Source of the DNA: CAZMCT01 sp964564785
GTDB taxonomy: Bacteria > Planctomycetota > Phycisphaerae > UBA1845 > Fen-1342
Length of the DNA: 15,849 bases
Reading direction: 5' to 3'
Assembly (NCBI GenBank): GCA_964564785.1
Contig: CAZMCT010000095.1
Coordinates: 1-15,849 of the forward strand
Shown here: positions 13,605 through 15,849 of the stretch, piece after piece
Position numbering within the stretch: the first letter of the stretch is position 1
How the letters are laid out: every line of letters starts with the position of its first letter
Position numbers and translations under genes: made by a program
Notes under the pieces: model-generated
What the model saw: only the letters and a program-made list of their open reading frames with translations
What the model was told of the DNA's origin: nothing
The model's database searches: none

Positions 13605-14523
13605 CCTCGGTGCACCTCTGTGTGCTCTGTGTCTCTGTGGTTTTCTCGATCTGGAGAATGGGCGACACGTGCCCGCGGGTCGCGGCCAGCAGCCGTTCGG
13701 CCTCGGCCCGCTCGACGCCCCGGGCGTGCATCACCAGCGCCGTCTTCACGTGCCCCCCGCTGGCCTCCAGCAGCTTCGCCGCGGGCGCCCGCTCCAGCCC
13801 CGTGACCGTCATGATCATCCGCGTACCGCGGTCCACCAGCTTGCGATTCGCCCGCGTGTTCACGTCGACCATCAGATTGCCGTACACCTTGCCGATCCGC
13901 ACCATGGCCAGCGTCGTGACCATGTTCAGCACCATCTTCGTGGCGGTGCCGGCCTTCAACCGCGTGCTGCCGGTGATCACCTCGGGCCCGACCAGCACGC
14001 GGATCTGCACGTCGGCCGCGCTGCCCACGTGCTCGCCCAGGACGCACGCGAAGAACACCGTCTTCGCCCCGCGCTCGCGGGCGCGGCCGATGGCCCCGTG
14101 CACGTACGGCGTCGTGCCGCCGGTCGAGATCCCGAACACTACGTCGTGTGGGCCGACATCGAGCTTGTCCATCTCGGCCGCGCCGTCCTCCGGGTGGTCC
14201 TCGGCCCCTTCGACCGCGCGTCGCAGGGCGTCCCAGCCGCCGGCAATCACGCCCTGCACCATACGCGGGTCCGATAGAAATGTCGGCGGGCATTCCGACG
14301 CATCCAGAACCCCCAGCCGTCCGCTGGTTCCCGCCCCGACATAAATCAGCCGGCCGCCGGCCTCGAACGCGGCCACCACCAGCTCGATCGCGCGGCAGAT
14401 GTCGGGCTTGGCGGCCGCGACGGCGGCGGCGATCGTCGCGTCTTCGGCGTTCATGACGTCGAAGGCGTCGGGGATGGCGAGCTGGTCGATGTGGGCCGAG
14501 CGCGGGTTGCGGAGTTCGGTCAT
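13591..14523 (-). CDS. murQ: N-acetylmuramic acid 6-phosphate etherase
   Basis: A 310-residue cytoplasmic SIS-domain enzyme. It cleaves the D-lactyl ether of MurNAc-6-phosphate to give GlcNAc-6-phosphate and lactate, the entry of peptidoglycan amino sugars into metabolism. Diagnostic stretches are GRLIYVGAGTSGRLGVLDAS (57-76) and ECPPT (77-81), VEGAEDHPEDG, GISTGGTTPYV, GSTRLKAGTATKMVLNM and YGNLMVDV. E77 and E108 align with catalytic Glu83 and Glu114 of E. coli MurQ. The ATG at 14523 fits the family N-terminus; 14544 is an alternative. The family normally ends just after the stretch seen here as HVSPILQIEK. The extra TTETQSTQRCTEDDRD is encoded by and beyond the inverted repeat of the neighbouring unit, so the original stop was replaced. 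The next two genes probably belonged to the same transcript before that insertion. Confidence 0.95.
   Translation of the reverse strand: MTELRNPRSAHIDQLAIPDAFDVMNAEDATIAAAVAAAKPDICRAIELVVAAFEAGGRLIYVGAGTSGRLGVLDASECPPTFLSDPRMVQGVIAGGWDALRRAVEGAEDHPEDGAAEMDKLDVGPHDVVFGISTGGTTPYVHGAIGRARERGAKTVFFACVLGEHVGSAADVQIRVLVGPEVITGSTRLKAGTATKMVLNMVTTLAMVRIGKVYGNLMVDVNTRANRKLVDRGTRMIMTVTGLERAPAAKLLEASGGHVKTALVMHARGVERAEAERLLAATRGHVSPILQIEKTTETQSTQRCTEDDRD
13615..13641 (-). repeat. Right terminal inverted repeat of the GxxExxY unit
   Basis: This is the inverted copy of 13085-13111. It is read as coding sequence by the 3' end of murQ (TTETQSTQRCTE) and supplies the AGAGG ribosome binding site about ten bases before the GxxExxY start at 13604. 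Confidence 0.75.
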
Positions 14524-14596
14524 CAGGTGTCCGCGATCCTGCATGGTGCGCGCCGATTCCCGCAATAGACCCCCGAGTCAGCGTAGTGTGCCGCAA

Positions 14597-14634
14597 GCGG
14601 CCGCATTCCGCAATCGCGGGATTGCCCCGGCCGC
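14597..14634. promoter_or_regulatory. Nested inverted repeat between murQ and the amidase gene
   Basis: The outer arms GCGGCCG (14597-14603) and CGGCCGC (14628-14634) enclose the inner arms GCAATC (14610-14615) and GATTGC (14620-14625) around a 4-base centre. The element sits in the 144-base divergent gap, where an operator could serve both genes. In E. coli the murR-murQ intergenic region is where MurR acts, but no regulator gene is in this window, so the role is inference. No convincing promoter pair was found in either direction. Confidence 0.35.
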
Positions 14635-14667
14635 GGTACGGCGGTAAAGAACACCCGGGAGGTGAGC

Positions 14668-15801
14668 ATGTCGCATCGCGTAGTGTCGTGGCTCGCGGTC
14701 GCATCGGTCGCATTCCTCGCGAGTTGCCGTTCGCCACAGGGGCCGCGGCCGGCGCCCGAGCCCGTGCCCGACCCGATGCTGGCGGTGAACACGCTGCGGG
14801 ACGCGCCGCCGGACTTCGCCGCCCGGCGGATCGAAAGCGGCGACTATCCGATTCCGCCGTGGGCGAAGTTCCTCAAAGGCGTTCGCATCTGCCTGGACCC
14901 CGGTCACGGCGGCGACGCCCACCGGCGGGCGTTCAAGCGCGGGCCGACGGGGGTGCGCGAGGCAGAGGTGAACCTGCGCGTGGCCCAGTACTTGCGCGAG
15001 CTGCTGACGCGGGCCGGGGCCGAAGTGCGGCTCACGCGTGTCGGCGACGTCGACCTCTCGCTGGCCGAGCGGGCGGGCGTCGCGAACGACTGGCCGGCCG
15101 ACCTGTTCATTTCGCTGCACCACAACGCGGTGGACCGGCCGACGGCCAACCACACGACCGTGTGGTATCACGGCGGCGTCGATGACCGGCCGTCGAACCT
15201 GGACCTGGCCCGCTATCTGTGCGGCGGGCTGTACGACATGCTGCGGTTGCCGGAGATCGCGGATGTGCCGCTCAAGAGCGATCAACTCATGTACCCGGAG
15301 GGATTCGGCGTGCTGCGGCACGCACGGGTGACGAGCGCCCTGAGCGAGAGCTCGTTTCACTCGAACCCGGAGGAAGAGCAGCGGCTGCGCGACCCGGAGT
15401 ACAACCTTCGCGAGGCGTACGGCCTGTTTCTGGGGCTGGCGCGCTACGCGGCCGGCGGGCTGCCGAGCGCGTGGCTGATCGAGCCGGCGGACGGGGTGAT
15501 CGGCAGCACGTCGGACGGTGAGCTGCTGTTCGAGCTGGACGACGGTCTACGCGGGCGCCGGTCGTGGGGCTGGCAGCGGTCGATGATTCTGGCGGACACG
15601 ATCGCCGTGCGGCTGGACGGCGAGAAGCTCGCGCACGCGTTCGATCCCGAGACGTATCGATTGACCGTCGAGCTGCCGGACGAGCCGGCGCGGGGCGAGC
15701 ATGTCGTCGAGGTGCAGTTTCAGAACATGAACAAGAACTCGGTCCTCGAGCCGCGATTCGAGATTGTCGTGGCGCAGGACGATCGGCGGCCGGGTTCATA
15801 G
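14668..15801 (+). CDS. N-acetylmuramoyl-L-alanine amidase lipoprotein (amidase_3)
   Basis: A 377-residue lipoprotein and the only clear plus-strand gene. The ATG at 14668 is chosen over the in-frame GTG at 14662 because GGAGG (14658-14662) lies five bases upstream and would overlap the GTG. The signal peptide ends in the lipobox L17-A-S-C20. The amidase_3 domain spans about 70-260: DPGHGG (H80), GVREAE (E98), SLHHNA (H151) and SESSFHSNP (E227) supply the three zinc ligands and the catalytic Glu. The enzyme would cut the MurNAc-L-Ala bond, freeing glycan from stem peptide. The last 110 residues form a beta-rich domain of unknown role (AWLIEPADG to FEIVV). It is divergent from murQ, whose substrate derives from the same polymer. 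Confidence 0.9.
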   Translation: MSHRVVSWLAVASVAFLASCRSPQGPRPAPEPVPDPMLAVNTLRDAPPDFAARRIESGDYPIPPWAKFLKGVRICLDPGHGGDAHRRAFKRGPTGVREAEVNLRVAQYLRELLTRAGAEVRLTRVGDVDLSLAERAGVANDWPADLFISLHHNAVDRPTANHTTVWYHGGVDDRPSNLDLARYLCGGLYDMLRLPEIADVPLKSDQLMYPEGFGVLRHARVTSALSESSFHSNPEEEQRLRDPEYNLREAYGLFLGLARYAAGGLPSAWLIEPADGVIGSTSDGELLFELDDGLRGRRSWGWQRSMILADTIAVRLDGEKLAHAFDPETYRLTVELPDEPARGEHVVEVQFQNMNKNSVLEPRFEIVVAQDDRRPGS

Positions 15802-15849
15802 CTGGCCGCGCGCGGCGCGCATCGCCGCCACGGCGGCGCCGAGCGCGGG
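15796..15849 (-). CDS. 3' end of an unidentified minus-strand gene (partial)
   Basis: Entering from the right edge, the minus strand stays open for 17 codons (PALGAAVAAMRAARGQL) and stops at the TGA at 15798-15796. It overlaps the end of the amidase gene by six bases tail to tail. The Ala/Gly-rich helix-like end resembles the C-termini of several sugar kinases (GAA..AA), but this is too short to assign. Codon use fits the neighbours. It may also be a chance open stretch. Confidence 0.4.
   Translation of the reverse strand, partial: PALGAAVAAMRAARGQL

Larger units (their letters stand above)
13085..13641 (-). mobile_element. GxxExxY-encoding unit with 27-bp terminal inverted repeats
   Basis: A 557-base unit whose ends, 13085-13111 and 13615-13641, are inverted copies matching at 24 of 27 positions. 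Each begins ACCACAGAGACACAGAG. Between them is one gene (13176-13604). The unit separates murQ from the symporter gene, and its right end forms the last codons of murQ. Genes of the GxxExxY family are often bordered by CACAGAG-rich words in environmental genomes (recalled, not searched). No transposase is encoded and no clear target duplication is visible; GATC occurs near both ends. Mobility by a helper in trans is inference. Confidence 0.5.

Noticed and set aside
14622..14650. TTGCCC-N17-TAAAGA as promoter of the amidase gene
   Set aside because: Only about half of the consensus positions match, and a start near 14657 would fall on the ribosome binding site.
1..15849. CRISPR array, tRNA or rRNA genes
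   Set aside because: No regularly spaced repeats with unique spacers, cloverleaf or rRNA-like segments were seen on either strand.

Overview
The window reads as a high-GC chromosome segment from a planctomycete, most likely a member of the Phycisphaerae or a relative. The main clues are three secreted proteins with dockerin-like calcium-binding tails of the GDMNxDGxVxFxD type, a large-format type II prepilin, and a planctomycete-style CxNCGYDLRG zinc ribbon inside a transporter. No rRNA, tRNA, CRISPR array or transposase was recognised. Nearly every gene is on the minus strand. The exception is a lipoprotein amidase near the right end.

Left part (1-3330). On the minus strand a prepilin-type protein (2963 to 1917) is followed, with a TGATG stop/start overlap, by a small membrane-anchored zinc-ribbon protein (1917 to 1483). 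After that comes a secreted propeller-repeat protein with a dockerin-like tail (1434 to 110), which is split by a frameshift near 1021-1093. A sigma70-like promoter lies at 3114-3086, and a REP-like inverted repeat lies behind it.

Middle (3328-9224). An AlkA-type 3-methyladenine DNA glycosylase is followed by two large secreted proteins. The first is a glycosyl-hydrolase-like family 10 (GHL10) protein with a carboxypeptidase-regulatory-like domain and a dockerin-like tail. The second is a 994-residue amidase_3-type protein that carries a golvesin-like domain inside the amidase fold, an Fn3 domain, a ThuA/GATase-like domain and another dockerin-like tail.

Right part (9651-15849). A GHL10 lipoprotein, a sodium:solute symporter and MurQ (MurNAc-6-phosphate etherase) lie colinear on the minus strand. 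Divergent from murQ is an amidase_3 lipoprotein. Together these genes suggest a peptidoglycan recovery route: amidases strip stem peptides, GHL10 enzymes cut the bare glycan, the symporter imports the products, and MurQ removes the lactyl ether after phosphorylation. No kinase for that step is visible, but the last 54 bases hold the 3' end of an unidentified minus-strand gene.

Mobile and repetitive DNA. A 557-bp unit (13085-13641) with 27-bp inverted ends encodes a degenerate GxxExxY (PDDEXK_3) protein. It sits between murQ and the symporter, and its right end has replaced the end of murQ. A second repeat family with a GC-rich hairpin core occurs just downstream of three stop codons (copies at about 1-60, 4051-4189 and 9441-9611).
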